Of a DNA stretch of 64,000 bases, positions 47,159-57,774 are shown piece after piece. The notes under the pieces were generated by a model. It saw only the letters and a program-made list of their open reading frames with translations, did not search any database and had not been told where the DNA came from. Made by a program: the position numbers and the translations under genes. The DNA comes from Apoda limacodes (lineage: Eukaryota > Arthropoda > Insecta > Lepidoptera > Limacodidae): NCBI GenBank assembly GCA_946406115.1, contig OX291544.1, positions 27,421,521 to 27,485,520 of the forward strand, given 5' to 3'. Each line of letters begins with the position of its first letter. Position 1 is the first letter of the stretch.

Positions 47159-47315
47159 CCAAATATAGCAATAGATGGCAAAGTTAAAACTGCTCCTAAC
47201 AAAAATACTGCCCCAGGAAGAATGTTAAGAGTGGCCATGTAGACCCTGGAGTACAGGGGACCGTAGACCAGAGGCATCGTGGCTTCAGCTAGTCCGAACA
47301 AAGAGTTCACTTTAC
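47159..47315 (-). CDS. Gene B, exon 6, SLC46-like TM11-TM12
   Basis: On the minus strand a 157-nt exon lies between acceptor tttttcag and donor gtaagtaa. In phase after the split Gly of exon 5 it encodes GKVNSLFGLAEATMPLVYG, then PGAVFLLGAVLTLPSIAIFG. Gene A has the same length, phases and motif order at 9780-9936. The exon stops after two bases of a Gly codon, so at least one further exon (about 30 residues of cytoplasmic tail) must exist to the left. I could not identify it; it may be mutated, very short, or farther away in the repeat-rich interval. Confidence 0.9.
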
Positions 47316-48140
47316 CTGAAAAAATATGAACATCGAAAAAGAAGCAAAATATTGGATTATGATCGGAAGAATGTAAAACTGAGCGAATTTTAATCTGTGC
47401 TACAACCGATCTGGGAAGGTTACTTATTTATTACAACCGTCAGTAACTTATACTGCTATTCCTTTATCATCATCAGTTCACTGCTAGACGTGGGACTAAA
47501 GAGAGATATGCAATTTTGCATATATCTTCGCCCTATCTGGCTGGAGGATGATAACCTTATTGCGAATCCGATCTCAAAAGGGATAACCCACTTAACAAAT
47601 TTTTACTTACATCTTTATTTGGTTTACTAAATATTAATGTAATAAAACTTTAACAGTACTGCCGTATGCCAATATAGGATAATATTTATAATGCCTATGT
47701 GAAGTTTTATAATTGCTGATAAGATTAGCAAGCGTTAAATACTAATATTTAAGTATTATTAACTATAAGTCAATAAAAATTGTTATATTATACAGTAAAT
47801 TCACGTAATCTAGAGTAATAAGGAAGTCTTAGTCAGCAACAACTACTTTTTTGCACGCTTGATCTTGAGTTGTTACTGTAGACCGAAGTCATTAGAGTAG
47901 CATCAAACACCCCTAAAGTAGGCGAAAATCTATGAGCCCCCGCTCACCGCCTCGCGCCTGTCGCTGCCCTCGCCGAATGCTAACCGATGCGGCATTTCTT
48001 ATTGTGCGATCGACCAAGAATGTTCTCATGTTTTTAATAACAAAATCCCTTCCTTACTATTTTATGCCACATTATTATGCCAGTATTAAATATCAGTGTC
48101 GTGTTTTGAGAAAAATAACGATAAAACTATTTCCTTATTA
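47316..48140. other. Gene B intron 5, proximal part
   Basis: Intronic. At 47930-48110 a repeat-like block with cgctcaccgcctcgcgcctg and attgtgcgatcgaccaagaa is a known-looking lepidopteran dispersed repeat. No exon was recognised. Confidence 0.4.
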
Positions 48141-48511
48141 GGTACTGTTGTCAATCAATTTTCCATTACGTCATCCGCGCGCTCTCCTTAAAAAAGGAAG
48201 TGGTATTAGAACAATAGCGGTTGGTTGCACCGTCAGACGCATTACCTCAAAACAGTTGCAAAAACGATACTTCCCCAGCTTTCATCTTGTTTTAGCCCTA
48301 TCCAATTGGGTTTTGGCATAAGAGGTGGTTGTGAAGCCGCCGTACACGCAGCCCGCTCTTCCCTTTTAAATAACGGGGGTGAAGTATTTTGAAGGTAGAT
48401 ATAAAAAAAACGCCTTTAACTCCGTCGATAGGGGTGCACTACTTACACATGTTAAAGAAAACACGCCCATCATTTTCCCTAATCTTTTGCAATGTTATTC
48501 TGAACATTCTA

Positions 48512-49172
48512 AATCTATACTATAAAGCTGAAGAGTTTGTTTGTTTGAACGCGCTAATCTCAGGAACTACTGGTCAGATTTAAAAAAATCTTTCAGTGTT
48601 GGATAGCCCATTTATTGAGAAAGATTATAGGCATCATCACGCTAACACAAATAGGAGCGGAGCACTAATGAAAAATGTTTCAAAATCGGGGTTTTTTTAT
48701 CCTTTTGAGAGCACTGCGTGCGCTGCGTAAACGGTTAGAGTTTCGCAAAAATCATGTATGACAGAATTGTTCCCCTATAAAAGTTCTAAAAAAAGTCTGC
48801 GACAGCATATGTCTTTATTTTAAGTTTGGCTCACTATAAACTTTTTTATGCTAACCATATTTGTTCTAAAATAATGCATTATTTGTGAAGGTGTTTTTAT
48901 AAACATGATATCTTTATCCAAATAAATAATTCGATTTCAATGAATATCTTCGGAGATATCGCAGTTTTAAAATAACGTGGCAGCAAAATTAATTATCAAG
49001 CGCGCGCGTTTATGATGTGCGAGGCCGGCGGGCAGTCATGAGAGGGGAGGGCGGTACGTATTATTAAAAAATATTTTACCTTCTGTGTTTTTTTTATAAT
49101 TGAGGAGTTGCCGTAAGAATCCTATGCCGATTACGAAATTTAGGGAGGCCGAAGCTGCTGGCAAAAGCTAGT
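48512..49172 (-). repeat. Dispersed repeat inserted in the RT relic
   Basis: Minus-strand member of the 'cggctccgcccgc' family. On the plus strand it begins atctatactataaagctgaa and ends ccgaagctgctggcaaaagc, tagt. RT-coding sequence stops at its left edge and resumes at its right edge. Confidence 0.65.
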
Positions 49173-49521
49173 AACTATATAAAGGAAACATATTGGAATC
49201 TGCCGTAGGCTATCAGCAAGGCGACCCACTTGGCCCAGCTATTTTTAGTTTGGCGATTCATCCTATCATTAAAAAACTACTTTCTGATTTTAATTTATGG
49301 TAATTAGATGACGGAACCATTGGTGGAATAGCTTCCTCCGTTCTCGAAGACCTACGCCTTCTCATTGACGAATTTAGCACCATAGGTCTGGATCTTAATT
49401 TTGCAAAATGCGAACTTTACATCTCGAATTCAGTTACTCAAAATTTAAAAATTTAATCAGCAAATTTAACATCCTGGTCCTCCTGATGGTTATGGTGTCA
49501 TCAATTTTTTGTATGGGATTT

Positions 49522-50163
49522 AAAAAACCCACCGTGTGAGGTATCAAATAAGTATAAGGGCTTGATGATGATGATGAGCCGGTTCTAAAAATATACTACA
49601 ATATTACCTTTGGGCTACTTTGTTTCTTAAAATCCAAAAAGTATTTTCAAAACATACCAAGTTTGGGCCCCTCCAGATAGAAGACGGTTCAGTATTTTTC
49701 TCTAATATATACCTTGAATGATAGTTTATATCCTCATTTTTAACCTTCTGAAAGCAATTTGGAAAATATTGAAATTTAGCATTTTTTTTTGAATTTTTTA
49801 ATATTGCAATGTGAAACGGTCCCTTAAACTTCAGATCTTTATGAGACTTTATGTGAACTGTACTGTACCTTGCTGCTTCTATTTACTGGTGTTATTTAAG
49901 TGTATTTTATAATTCAAAAAAAATATTAAATTTTAATATTTTCTAAATTGCTTTCAGGACGTTAACAATGAGGATATAAACTTTCATTTAAGGTGTATAT
50001 TAGAGAAAAATACTGAGCCGTCTTCTACCTAGAGGGTATGCTGGTATGTTTTGAAAAAACTTTTGGGATTTTAAGAAACAAAGTAGCCCAAAGGTAATAA
50101 GGTGGTATATTTTTAGAACCGGCTCATCAAGCCCTTTCATTTTAATTCTCACACGATGGGTTT
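49522..50163. mobile_element. Foldback (long hairpin) element inserted in the RT relic
   Basis: Arms of about 260 bp at 49522-49780 and 49922-50163 are inverted copies of each other. Paired blocks are aacccaccgtgtgag with ctcacacgatgggtt, gagccggttctaaaaatata with its complement, and atgaggatataaact with agtttatatcctcat. The loop is about 140 bp. There is no coding capacity. It separates the RT part from the C-terminal part of the host element, so it inserted later. Confidence 0.75.
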
Positions 50164-51030
50164 CTGAAAAAATTACATCGATTTGCAGTTTTTTTTGCGT
50201 ACACCTAGGACTATATGCCAAAAAGTCAGCTGCTCCCTTATCGCAGCCGCTACAGAACCATGTGAGCATGCACGCTTACTTGCCGTGTCTGTACGAGCGT
50301 CAGGTCACTGGCTTCGATCGTTGCCTTTCAAGATCGTGGGCACCCTCCTCGACAGGCAGACTCTATCACTGGCTGAGTGCTTACGCCTTAGGCTCCGTTC
50401 AGTACAGTCACAAAACTGTGTTTGCGGTGAAAGGGTCAACCAGCTTGGCTACCGCGGCCTTTCCTGTAGGAAAAGTGTCGGTCGCCTTTCTCGACAATCG
50501 GCTTTCAATGATATTATCCATCGTGCCCTAATCTCGTCTCGGCTGCCAGATATATTAGAATCAAAAAGAATTTTCCGTACTGATAGAAAAAGGCCTGATG
50601 GTTCCACTTTGGGACCATGGAAGCTTATTAAGCTCTTGTTGTGGGATGCCACCTGCATCGACACGCTGGCGGCGTCCTACTTACCAACGACCGCAAAGGG
50701 TGCCGGTGCGGCAGCTGCGTGCGCTGAAGGCTCTAATACGCCAACCTTGAGTCTGGTTTTATATTTGTGCCGTTTGTGGTCGAAACTCTGAGGCCATGGG
50801 GACCAGAAGCATAGCACCTTGTGCAAGACCTTTCAGCACACGTGACCGGAGGACCAGCTTCCTATGCCACAGGATCACTTTGGCGATCCAAAGAGGTAAC
50901 GCTGCGAGCATTGTTATGCCACAAGATTTTTTAGGAGAAATATTTTGTTTATAATTAGGTTATAGTTTTAAACTTTATTGTATTTGTTTACCTTGTACTT
51001 ATGTTAACACTTTTAATACGAATAAAGTAA

Positions 51031-51527
51031 TCATTGTTCGGATACAAAATATTTTATTTCCTGTTTTGGCCACATACTTAAATTGGCAGGCAAGAAGTGA
51101 CATCACGTAATCTGTAGGTGTTTAATGTATTATGAGCATAAATCTATTTTTAATGTATTTATTCCATTAAAATAAAACTAATTTTGGATAAAACTTGTGA
51201 GAGAGCGTAATTTTTAGATTTTAGGCGTTCCCATGAACTAATGATTTTATAGATATCTTATTACTGGAAATAACCCTGTTGTGTATGATATGAATACCTA
51301 TGCTGCCGTTTTAAGACTTATACTTTAAATGAGTTTAGGTTGTAATAAAATAAAATACAAATGGAAAACATCAAATGTTCGCCTTTGTCTGGCTTCGTGC
51401 GAAATTTTCTTCCGAAAAATGAATAATTTTTCTTTTGTTACACGTAAAATATGAAAATGACTGCGGCGAGCGGCTGGTATATGGTAATTTTCACTTTGTA
51501 AAAGTTTGAATCTTGTTAAAAACTTAC
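51031..51527. other. Gene B intron 5, distal part
   Basis: AT-rich intronic DNA between the RT relic and exon 5. Nothing was recognised. Confidence 0.4.
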
Positions 51528-51611
51528 CAAACTCTTCTCCGCTGACAAGTTTAGTTGCTATGGATCGCATCGCTATAAAAGACGTGCCATTCAAAATTTC
51601 CAAAAGAGGTG
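51528..51611 (-). CDS. Gene B, exon 5, SLC46-like TM10 region
   Basis: An 84-nt minus-strand exon between acceptor ctttttttttcag and donor gtaagttttt. It encodes (G)APLLEILNGTSFIAMRS, then IATKLVSGEEFG. It is the counterpart of the gene A exon at 3870-3953 (same length and phases). The reading joins exon 4 (ending IYMG) to exon 6 (GKVNSLFG) without a break, giving SGEEFGKVNSLFGL across the junction. Confidence 0.9.
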
Positions 51612-51759
51612 CTGAAAAAAAAAGAAGTATATTTTCGATTGAAGTTAGTTTTTAATTGAAATTTCTTTTCGTTAAATAAAACTGAACAGGTAATTTTGAA
51701 AAGGGCACATCTGGTATGCATATAATTTATAAAATACAAACGGTCGATTGTAAGTAGGA
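51612..51759. other. Start of gene B intron 4
   Basis: A T-rich polypyrimidine tract on the minus strand, then AT-rich sequence. Nothing else was recognised. Confidence 0.4.
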
Positions 51760-51905
51760 ATAGCGTACCGCGGGTTTCGAACCACTACATGATATGCGAA
51801 CACAAACAACAACAAAAAATGTGCCGCTAAGCGGTCACCCATTCAAGACTGACCACGTCTGAGTCCGAATCCTTGTAGTGGAGCATAGAACAATTATGGC
51901 GATCA
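51760..51905 (-). repeat. 5S rRNA-derived SINE, minus-strand copy
   Basis: Its reverse complement contains gtggtcagtcttgaatgggt, gaccgcttagcggc. It resembles the 3' half of 5S rRNA and matches the copy at 2301-2352. An adjacent gggtttcgaacc resembles a tRNA B box, so the element may be composite. Confidence 0.5.
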
Positions 51906-52089
51906 CCACCGGTTCGAAATGATTTTACTACTAAAAAGAGACTCAGTAAGTGATCTTTTATATTTTTTTCTCAACTTTATATTAGAAGTTATATAATACC
52001 TATAGTTTTTTTCGAAGAAACCTTTAAATGGTTTTATGTGGAATAAAATATTAGTTGTTGAAGATTTTTACTTTACACTAGTCAGAGCG

Positions 52090-52330
52090 TGTCCTTTTTT
52101 TATACTACCAAGGTGGCAATCAAGCTTACAGTCCGCCTGATGGTTGAAGAACCCCATACTTGTCCTTAAAGAAAAAATTGGCAGGAACCTCATTTCACAA
52201 CCCAAGCGTTTGCGGGAGGAAGTTTCTCTGAAACTGCATTGTACGCGATTATTTCGGTTTGAAAGTGTGAGAATGAATTCCCTGCCGATGGTGTGCGGTA
52301 GAGATTTCAGGAAGTATTGTTATCTGACGA
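52090..52330 (+). repeat. SINE copy ('accactaaggtggcaaacaa' family)
   Basis: It contains tactaccaaggtggcaatca, gtccgcctgatgg, gaagaaccccatact, ggcaggaacctcatttcaca and a tgtacgcgatta end. It is the longest plus-strand copy in the window and lies antisense in gene B intron 4. Confidence 0.7.
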
Positions 52331-54103
52331 CTTGAAAAACAATATTTTAAGATGCAGCTTTGCGATTTCCTCAGACAATAGTAATGAACCAAAATGAAAT
52401 AAATCAAAATAATTTAGAAAAAACATTACTTATTCAATACAATTTTAGATAATTTTGAGAATTTAAACAAAACAACAGTCACAACAGCCTAAAACCCTAA
52501 CGTCCCAAATAAAATTATCCAAACCAAAGTACTTTAGGATATTCATAACTTTAGGGAGTATTTCTAACAACTCTAAGTTGTGCAAAGTTTTAAGCCCGGG
52601 CTTGGTGTTTATGAGAGCAGTATAGCTTAAACCAGGATTTAATCCATACTTATGAGCAAAAGTTTGAGCACAAACTGCTTTAGCAACTTTGAGAAATAAG
52701 GAGTTTTTGTGCCTGGTGGTGCTGGGCTAAGATATTTATGGATTAAAAAAACACACGCTGCAAATAATGAACTGTTAAATGAATATAATTTAGCAGAGTA
52801 CGTATTTTAATGTTATTAATTTGGTAGGAAACATGTTGCTTTGGTTTGGTCCGTATCTAGAATTATGTAGATTCCTGTGGGCTCTCGAGGCTCAATTTCG
52901 CCATAATTTGGCATCTAATAAACCACTTATACATTTTTTTTTGCAGCTAAATCATGTAGTAATATTATGTAGGTTACTTATCAACTAATCTAATCGCAAT
53001 ACAAATATTTAATAGGGATAGCAAGTATACGAGATAATTTAAAATAAAATTTCCGTACGCAAACAGTCAACAGTTAGCCTCCTCAGTCTAAGATAGCTTA
53101 GCTTAGGAGCTAAGCATACAACCGGTTCCAAATATAACTACGCCTACAACTGATGAGCGAAAATAAAGTAAAAAAAACGTGTGCATTAATTGAAGGTTTT
53201 TGTTATATTAGAATTATTGCGAATATCTGAAACACTTGAGAACGATAGTTTTCGCTTTCAGTGTTTCTATAATTCTTCGCTTTAAGATGGTTAAAAAGTA
53301 AGAGGACACCGCCCTCCCCCCACACAAATATATCGACTATACAATTATAATATCGTTAAATACCTTAATTAATATTTAAATACCAACCTATTTAACAACG
53401 CCCTTTACTTTACTTACCTTATTTAAATTATGAACATAGATAAAGTATTTAAGACACTTTTATATCATTACCATACTCAACACTTTACATTTATTTGATC
53501 GCTACAAAATTAATAAAGCTTTTATACTTTATTATATTATATTCTTAACATACGTTTCCACTTAGCACGATCAAACAACATGGTGGCTACGGCTACGCTC
53601 AACTTTCTCGAATATTGCGCAGTTGGCAATTAGCGGGAAATGTGTTTGCCAATGTTTTAACTCGATACGTTAAATTATAAGAGAAGTTAGGTATTACCGA
53701 ATTCCTACCTCATTTTTGACTCTTGCTGATCAAAAACCACGAAATTTTTAAGACATGTTTTAGGAATCTAAATCTAAGTCTGCAGTGTGCCATTTTGCCA
53801 TTAAATTGTTATAGGGTTAAAAGTTATACAGGATTTAAGTTTCACATGCAAGTTGTCTCAAATAAGAGAGATAGTCATTAAAAATATTCTTCAGGATTTT
53901 GGAAAACTACAGACATTAGATATTCAGCTTAAGATCATGTATGTAAAATATCGTTCCTATATACTTAAATGATTTTAGGTAACTTGTTTTTCGAAAAACT
54001 TAGTACTTTTTTCTGAAAGGTCTCAAAAAATGGAATCAAAATTCGTTTATATGAAGCACGCTCTGGGGAGTATGCTTTTAAAGCTGTGTACATAATTACT
54101 CAC
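52331..54103. other. Gene B intron 4, remainder
   Basis: AT-rich; no exon or clear repeat was recognised. Confidence 0.4.
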
Positions 54104-54241
54104 CCATATATATTTCTAAATTGTTCCTCGCAAATGCGTACGCAAAAGCTGCAACAATCTTACTGATATTCGATATGATTCCCAAAAGTGTATCGTCAAG
54201 TTTGAGGTAGTTGCTAAATAAGCTTATTGAGAAAAGCGTAC
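54104..54241 (-). CDS. Gene B, exon 4, SLC46-like TM8-TM9 region
   Basis: A 138-nt minus-strand exon between acceptor ctttttttag and donor gtgagtaat. It encodes (G)TLFSISLFSNYLKLDDTLLG, then IISNISKIVAAFAYAFARNN, LEIYMG. Two hydrophobic segments surround an LDD loop, as expected for helices 8-9 of an MFS carrier. The phase is the same at both ends (one base of a Gly codon carried over). The gene A counterpart was not seen in the first 3.8 kb and probably lies outside the window. Confidence 0.88.
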
Positions 54242-54597
54242 CTAAAAAAAAGAAAAATTGTTTTAATTTTATACACACAAATATTTACAAACTGTTACGA
54301 TATTAAAAACAGATTTTTATAAAATAATAGTAAAGGTTTTTCTGCTGCAAACGTCTGGAAATAAAGCACTTAATTGGGAGAGTATATAGCTTTTTTGTAA
54401 GATGGGAAATCTGCGTATCTTGTCTAAATTAGACTAAATCCCCACATACATTGTACATATTGAATGAATGCAATGATGATAAAAAATAATATTTTATTTA
54501 TTTTGCTATTCTTACCTTAAACCTACATTTAATTTTTTATCTTCTATACTATTCTAATCGAATAAATTTAATACTATATTTATTTTACTATTTTTAC
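54242..54597. other. Gene B intron 3
   Basis: A 356-bp AT-rich intron. It begins with gtaaaaatag on the minus strand and ends in a ctttttttag acceptor. Confidence 0.7.
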
Positions 54598-54699
54598 CTA
54601 ATAAATTTGTGACAATGCTGTACGTAGACCACATACTGTATTGTACTTCATCCCAATTGAACCTGTATCTTGCAAACAGATACATTATAGTAAATTCAC
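54598..54699 (-). CDS. Gene B, exon 3, SLC46-like TM7-TM8 region
   Basis: A 102-nt minus-strand exon between acceptor tttgattgcag and donor gtaaaaatag. It encodes (G)EFTIMYLFARYRFNWDEVQ, then YSMWSTYSIVTNLLG. The FARYRFNWDEVQYS segment, an aromatic-rich loop before the next helix, is typical of SLC46-type carriers as I know them. Phases match exons 2 and 4. Confidence 0.88.
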
Positions 54700-54789
54700 C
54701 TGCAATCAAATAAACAAGGAAATATGATGGTGCTATAGGTATCAATCTATATTACTATAATCTATGAATTCCCGTAAAAATCCAATGCC
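54700..54789. other. Gene B intron 2, acceptor-proximal
   Basis: Intron sequence containing a partial dispersed-repeat end (ccgatatcactatagtgcgg) that leads into the SINE at 54790. Confidence 0.4.
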
Positions 54790-54995
54790 GATATCACTAT
54801 AGTGCGGTTACTTCCTCCTGCAAATGCTTAGGTTGTAGAATGAGCTCCTTGCCAAGGTTGTCTCTAAGGACTACAGTATGGGGTTCTTCAAGAAAGAAGT
54901 CATTAGATTTTTCAAGGGTCAGCAACGCGCGAGGCCCCAGGTGTTGCAAGCGACCACAGTCTGCGGTCAAGCTTGTTTGCCACTTTCGTTTTGAA
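54790..54995 (-). repeat. SINE copy ('accactaaggtggcaaacaa' family)
   Basis: Minus-strand copy in gene B intron 2. Plus-strand reading shows cttcctcctgcaaatgctta, tatggggttcttcaa, caacgcgcgaggcccc and aagcttgtttgccacttt. Confidence 0.7.
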
Positions 54996-55001
54996 TAATG
55001 G

Positions 55002-55160
55002 ACCACGAGGAAGACCAGCCTCTAAGGTAACTAACGATGAATTTAAGGTGATAGTGGAAGCCGATCTATGTTAAACAACCAAAGAAATAACGGCATGGTT
55101 TGACGTTAGAAAATCCCTGCAAGAACTGCACTTAGAAACTATTCGTCATCATCCATGCTC
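55002..55160 (+). mobile_element. Mariner/Tc1-like transposase N-terminal fragment
   Basis: The plus-strand frame reads GPRGRPASKVTNDEFKVIVE, ADLC, stop, TTKEITAWFDVRKSLQELHL and ETIRHH. This resembles the DNA-binding helix-turn-helix of mariner-like transposases (a 'T-Q-E-[IL]-A-x-x-F-x-V-S' type helix). Only about 50 codons with one stop remain, antisense in gene B intron 2. Confidence 0.5.
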
Positions 55161-55235
55161 GCTGGACCTTCAACATAAAGATTGTAAAAATTAGCTTTCT
55201 ATGGAGAAAAAATAGTGATATCTGTTTGCGGTGCT

Positions 55236-55355
55236 AATTAGTTTATCTCATTTTAGTAAAGCTTTAGTTAGTTTATCTTATTTTAGTAAGCTTTAGTTAG
55301 TTTATCTTATTTTAGTAAGCTTCAGTTAGTTTATCTTATTTTAGTTGAAGCTTTG
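55236..55355. repeat. Minisatellite, four 29-30-bp units with GATA-like sites
   Basis: The unit ttagtttatcttattttagt, aagcttta is repeated at about 55239, 55269, 55298 and 55327. Every unit contains ttatct (AGATAA on the other strand), a GATA-factor-type motif. It lies in gene B intron 2. A regulatory role is only a possibility. Confidence 0.75.
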
Positions 55356-55660
55356 TGAATTAAGAGAATATCATTGGCTGTGTGCTTAAATCTATTTTAA
55401 TTATGTATTAAAGAGGCGAATAAGAAAATTAAAATAACAAAAATCTGATTAATAGCAATGTTATCATCAAAGAGCAAGGCATGATAAGAGAATATAAAAT
55501 ATAAATAATTTACCAGATTTACAAATAAAAACCCGTGATATAAAGTATATTCTGTTAATTAAAGTTATTTAGTTTTCTTCGAGCACCAACCTTGCTATGA
55601 AAATATTTTGATTTATATTATTAAGTAAGAAAAAGCTTATAAATGTAAAACATTACTAAC
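55356..55660. other. Gene B intron 2, donor-proximal
   Basis: AT-rich; nothing further was recognised. The intron begins with gttagtaatg on the minus strand after exon 2. Confidence 0.4.
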
Positions 55661-55817
55661 CATGTAATGGTCCAAATACTACACAAACTACAATAATCAG
55701 TAGGCATACTCTAAGTCTTCTATTATCTTTTCCTTTTCTGAAAGCTACTTTAAAAGTTTCCATCACTAGGGATACATCAAAAAACTCCTTTATAAATCCC
55801 AGACATCCACAATTATC
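55661..55817 (-). CDS. Gene B, exon 2, SLC46-like central loop and TM7
   Basis: A 157-nt minus-strand exon between acceptor ctttttgtttcag and donor gttagtaatg. In phase 0 after exon 1 it encodes DNCGCLGFIKEFFDVSLVM, ETFKVAFRKGKDNRRLRV and CLLIIVVCVVFGPLHG. The first part is the large cytoplasmic loop between helices 6 and 7. The RKGKDNRRLR basic run, then a hydrophobic helix, is characteristic of this carrier family. The donor is non-consensus at position 3 (gtt) but gives a continuous frame. Confidence 0.9.
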
Positions 55818-56430
55818 CTGAAACAAAAAGAATAACAGACAAACAAAATATTAAAACCTTGCGAGCTTAATATTAATATAGCAATATAGTTTAATTAATC
55901 CTCAAAAAGGTATTTAGAGTTATTAACTTATATAATAGTGTCAATATTAGTAGTAACTGGACCCATGCTATTGTGAAAATGGTTAATTTCAGGTTGAAAA
56001 AAATTAGGTAAGTTAAAGGATTTCTTTTAAACTTTAAGTGGGATATGAAGTAATTCAGAAACACATAGATCAGCCATATCTGAAGGAGTAGCAAAAATCA
56101 TCTGATAAAATTTTCAGCCTATACAGGAAGAAGCCAGTTTATAAAAAACTAATTACATTCAAACTTTCGGCTAGTTAAACGGCATGCAGATAACTGTACT
56201 CGTCTCCACATCTAAAGTTTGTGGTGTGGTTTTCAAAGGTTGAAAAGTCCAAAAACCGAAGGTTTGAGAAAACCTTTGATTTTGTCTAAACCTGGACTGA
56301 TTCATCCTCTATAGCGGCACCGTAAATTACTACATTGAGAGTTGAAATCAATAAAAACATCAAGAATATAAGATGATGGAACCGATAAAGATGTAGATTG
56401 TAGAATAGTAACATGAGTTCAGCGAACCGG
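55818..56430. other. Gene B intron 1, acceptor-proximal part
   Basis: AT-rich intronic sequence. Open frames seen here on the minus strand are without recognisable content. Confidence 0.4.
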
Positions 56431-56746
56431 TATATCCTACTAATATTATAAATGTGAAAGTTTGTATGTCTGGAGGGATGTTTGTTACTCAATCGCGCTT
56501 CAACCACTGGACAAAACTTGGCATACATTGCATAGGTTAGGTCCCGGAATAGCATATAGGCTTATCCCTAAAAATTCAAAAGTTCCTGCGGAATTAACTG
56601 TAATAGAGTTCAACGAACTATTGCTGCATCTATAGTAATACAATAACAATTCATTGGTATAACTAATTAAAATAATTGGAGTTATTTAAGGAGCTCCACG
56701 TCGATAACCGAATTTAGGGCAGGCGGAGCCGCAGGCAAAGTCTAGT
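56431..56746 (-). repeat. Dispersed SINE-like repeat, 'cggctccgcccgc' family
   Basis: Plus-strand reading begins tatcctactaatattataaa and ends ggcggagccgcaggcaaagt, ctagtt. It is followed by a (TG)n run at 56766-56787. It is the closest relative in this window of the copy at 1199-1532. Confidence 0.65.
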
Positions 56747-56765
56747 TCTGTATAAAAGTATAACG

Positions 56766-56787
56766 CTGTGTGTGTGTGTGTGTGTGT
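56766..56787. repeat. (TG)n microsatellite
   Basis: About eleven TG units next to the 3' edge of a dispersed repeat. Confidence 0.85.
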
Positions 56788-57574
56788 TACCAGCGATTGT
56801 TAACCCCTTCGAGGAATAAAAACACATTTTTCTGTGAATAAAACACTGTTTGAGTGACATTATACATTAAAAATGTACAAGGAAAATATTATTTTTATAA
56901 TTATCTGACTGATTGTGTTATTTTATTATTTTACTTATTATTTAGATAACATTTAGCTAGCTACTACTAGCTGGTTATCTCTTTCTTGAAATTGCATGGA
57001 AATTAACAGTTTTCACCAATATTTGCTGAAAAAGCTTAGCATTTCAGGAAACGCTTAGCTCATAGTTTTTTTTTTGGTATAGAGGCTTATGTTTTTACTG
57101 TTTATAATGAGGCTACAAATAGTTGGCTTCTAAATAAAAAAAAGGAATCAAATAAAGTAGTGTATTGTTTACAGTGTTCATGTCGGTAAATATTATATTT
57201 AATTTATAAACCAATAACTAGACGTATGGAGTATCGTCGGAATTCTTTTTATGCCCTCGGTTAAGTTAACTTAAGACTATACATAAAAAAAGTATGTATC
57301 ACCTTGTCTTATGATCATTATGAACAAATTAAAGAGTAGATTCTACAACGGTACATCACTAAGTTTCTTTACCTTTATTGAAAATACTTATTTAAATCGC
57401 TCTTGTCATTTGACAGCAGTCAGAGGCCTTCACCAGAGGACTTGAAACACTAAGAGTCAAGTGGGCTATATTTTGACAACAGATTCTGCATCGCAGAATA
57501 TGACCTAAATCTCCTTTCACACAAAAGAAAATTTGTGTCCCGTAGTGAGTATATAGAATGGTTGAGTCAAATTA
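56788..57574. other. Gene B intron 1, middle part
   Basis: No exon or clear repeat was recognised. Confidence 0.35.
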
Positions 57575-57760
57575 TTTTTATAAGTATTTTTTTTACCAAT
57601 CCTACGGCCCACCTGATGCTTAGAGATCCCGCACCGTAGACTGTGGACGATTTTGTATCAAATGCATAAATAGCGCGTTGCTACTTGAAGAACCCAATAC
57701 TGTGGTTTCTAAAAATACCTTAGCAGGTAGCTCTTTATACGAGCTGAGCTTCCGCATTTA
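57575..57760 (+). repeat. SINE copy ('accactaaggtggcaaacaa' family), diverged
   Basis: It contains tcctacggcccacctgatgc, tagactgtggacg, gaagaacccaatactgtgg and agcaggtagctctttatac. Some inner blocks are missing compared with 52090-52330. Confidence 0.55.
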
Positions 57761-57774
57761 TGTCCATGTTATCG

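Larger units (their letters stand above)
48140..51030 (+). mobile_element. RT-element relic with C-terminal RPDG...DAT region
   Basis: Lies antisense in gene B intron 5. From left to right it shows an RT block (SNWVLA...EVVVKPPYT, then LKVDIKK with a displaced AFNSVDRGALLTHV) at 48280-48460. A second block (SAVGYQQGDPLGPAIFSLAI ... LDDGTIGGIASSVLEDL) lies at 49195-49430. A C-terminal part (50183-50791) has CLRLRLRSVQ, CVCGERVNQLGYRGLSC, KRPDGSTLGPWKLIKLLLWD and ATCIDTLAASYL. The tail has an AATAAA near 51020. The CxC...C and PD...D-A-T pattern is compatible with a restriction-like (PD-D/ExK) endonuclease as in R2/R4-type elements, but this is inference. Two later insertions split it. Confidence 0.65.

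Noticed and set aside
50000..50269. 89-codon minus-strand open frame
   Set aside because: It lies mostly in one arm of the foldback element and has no recognisable content.
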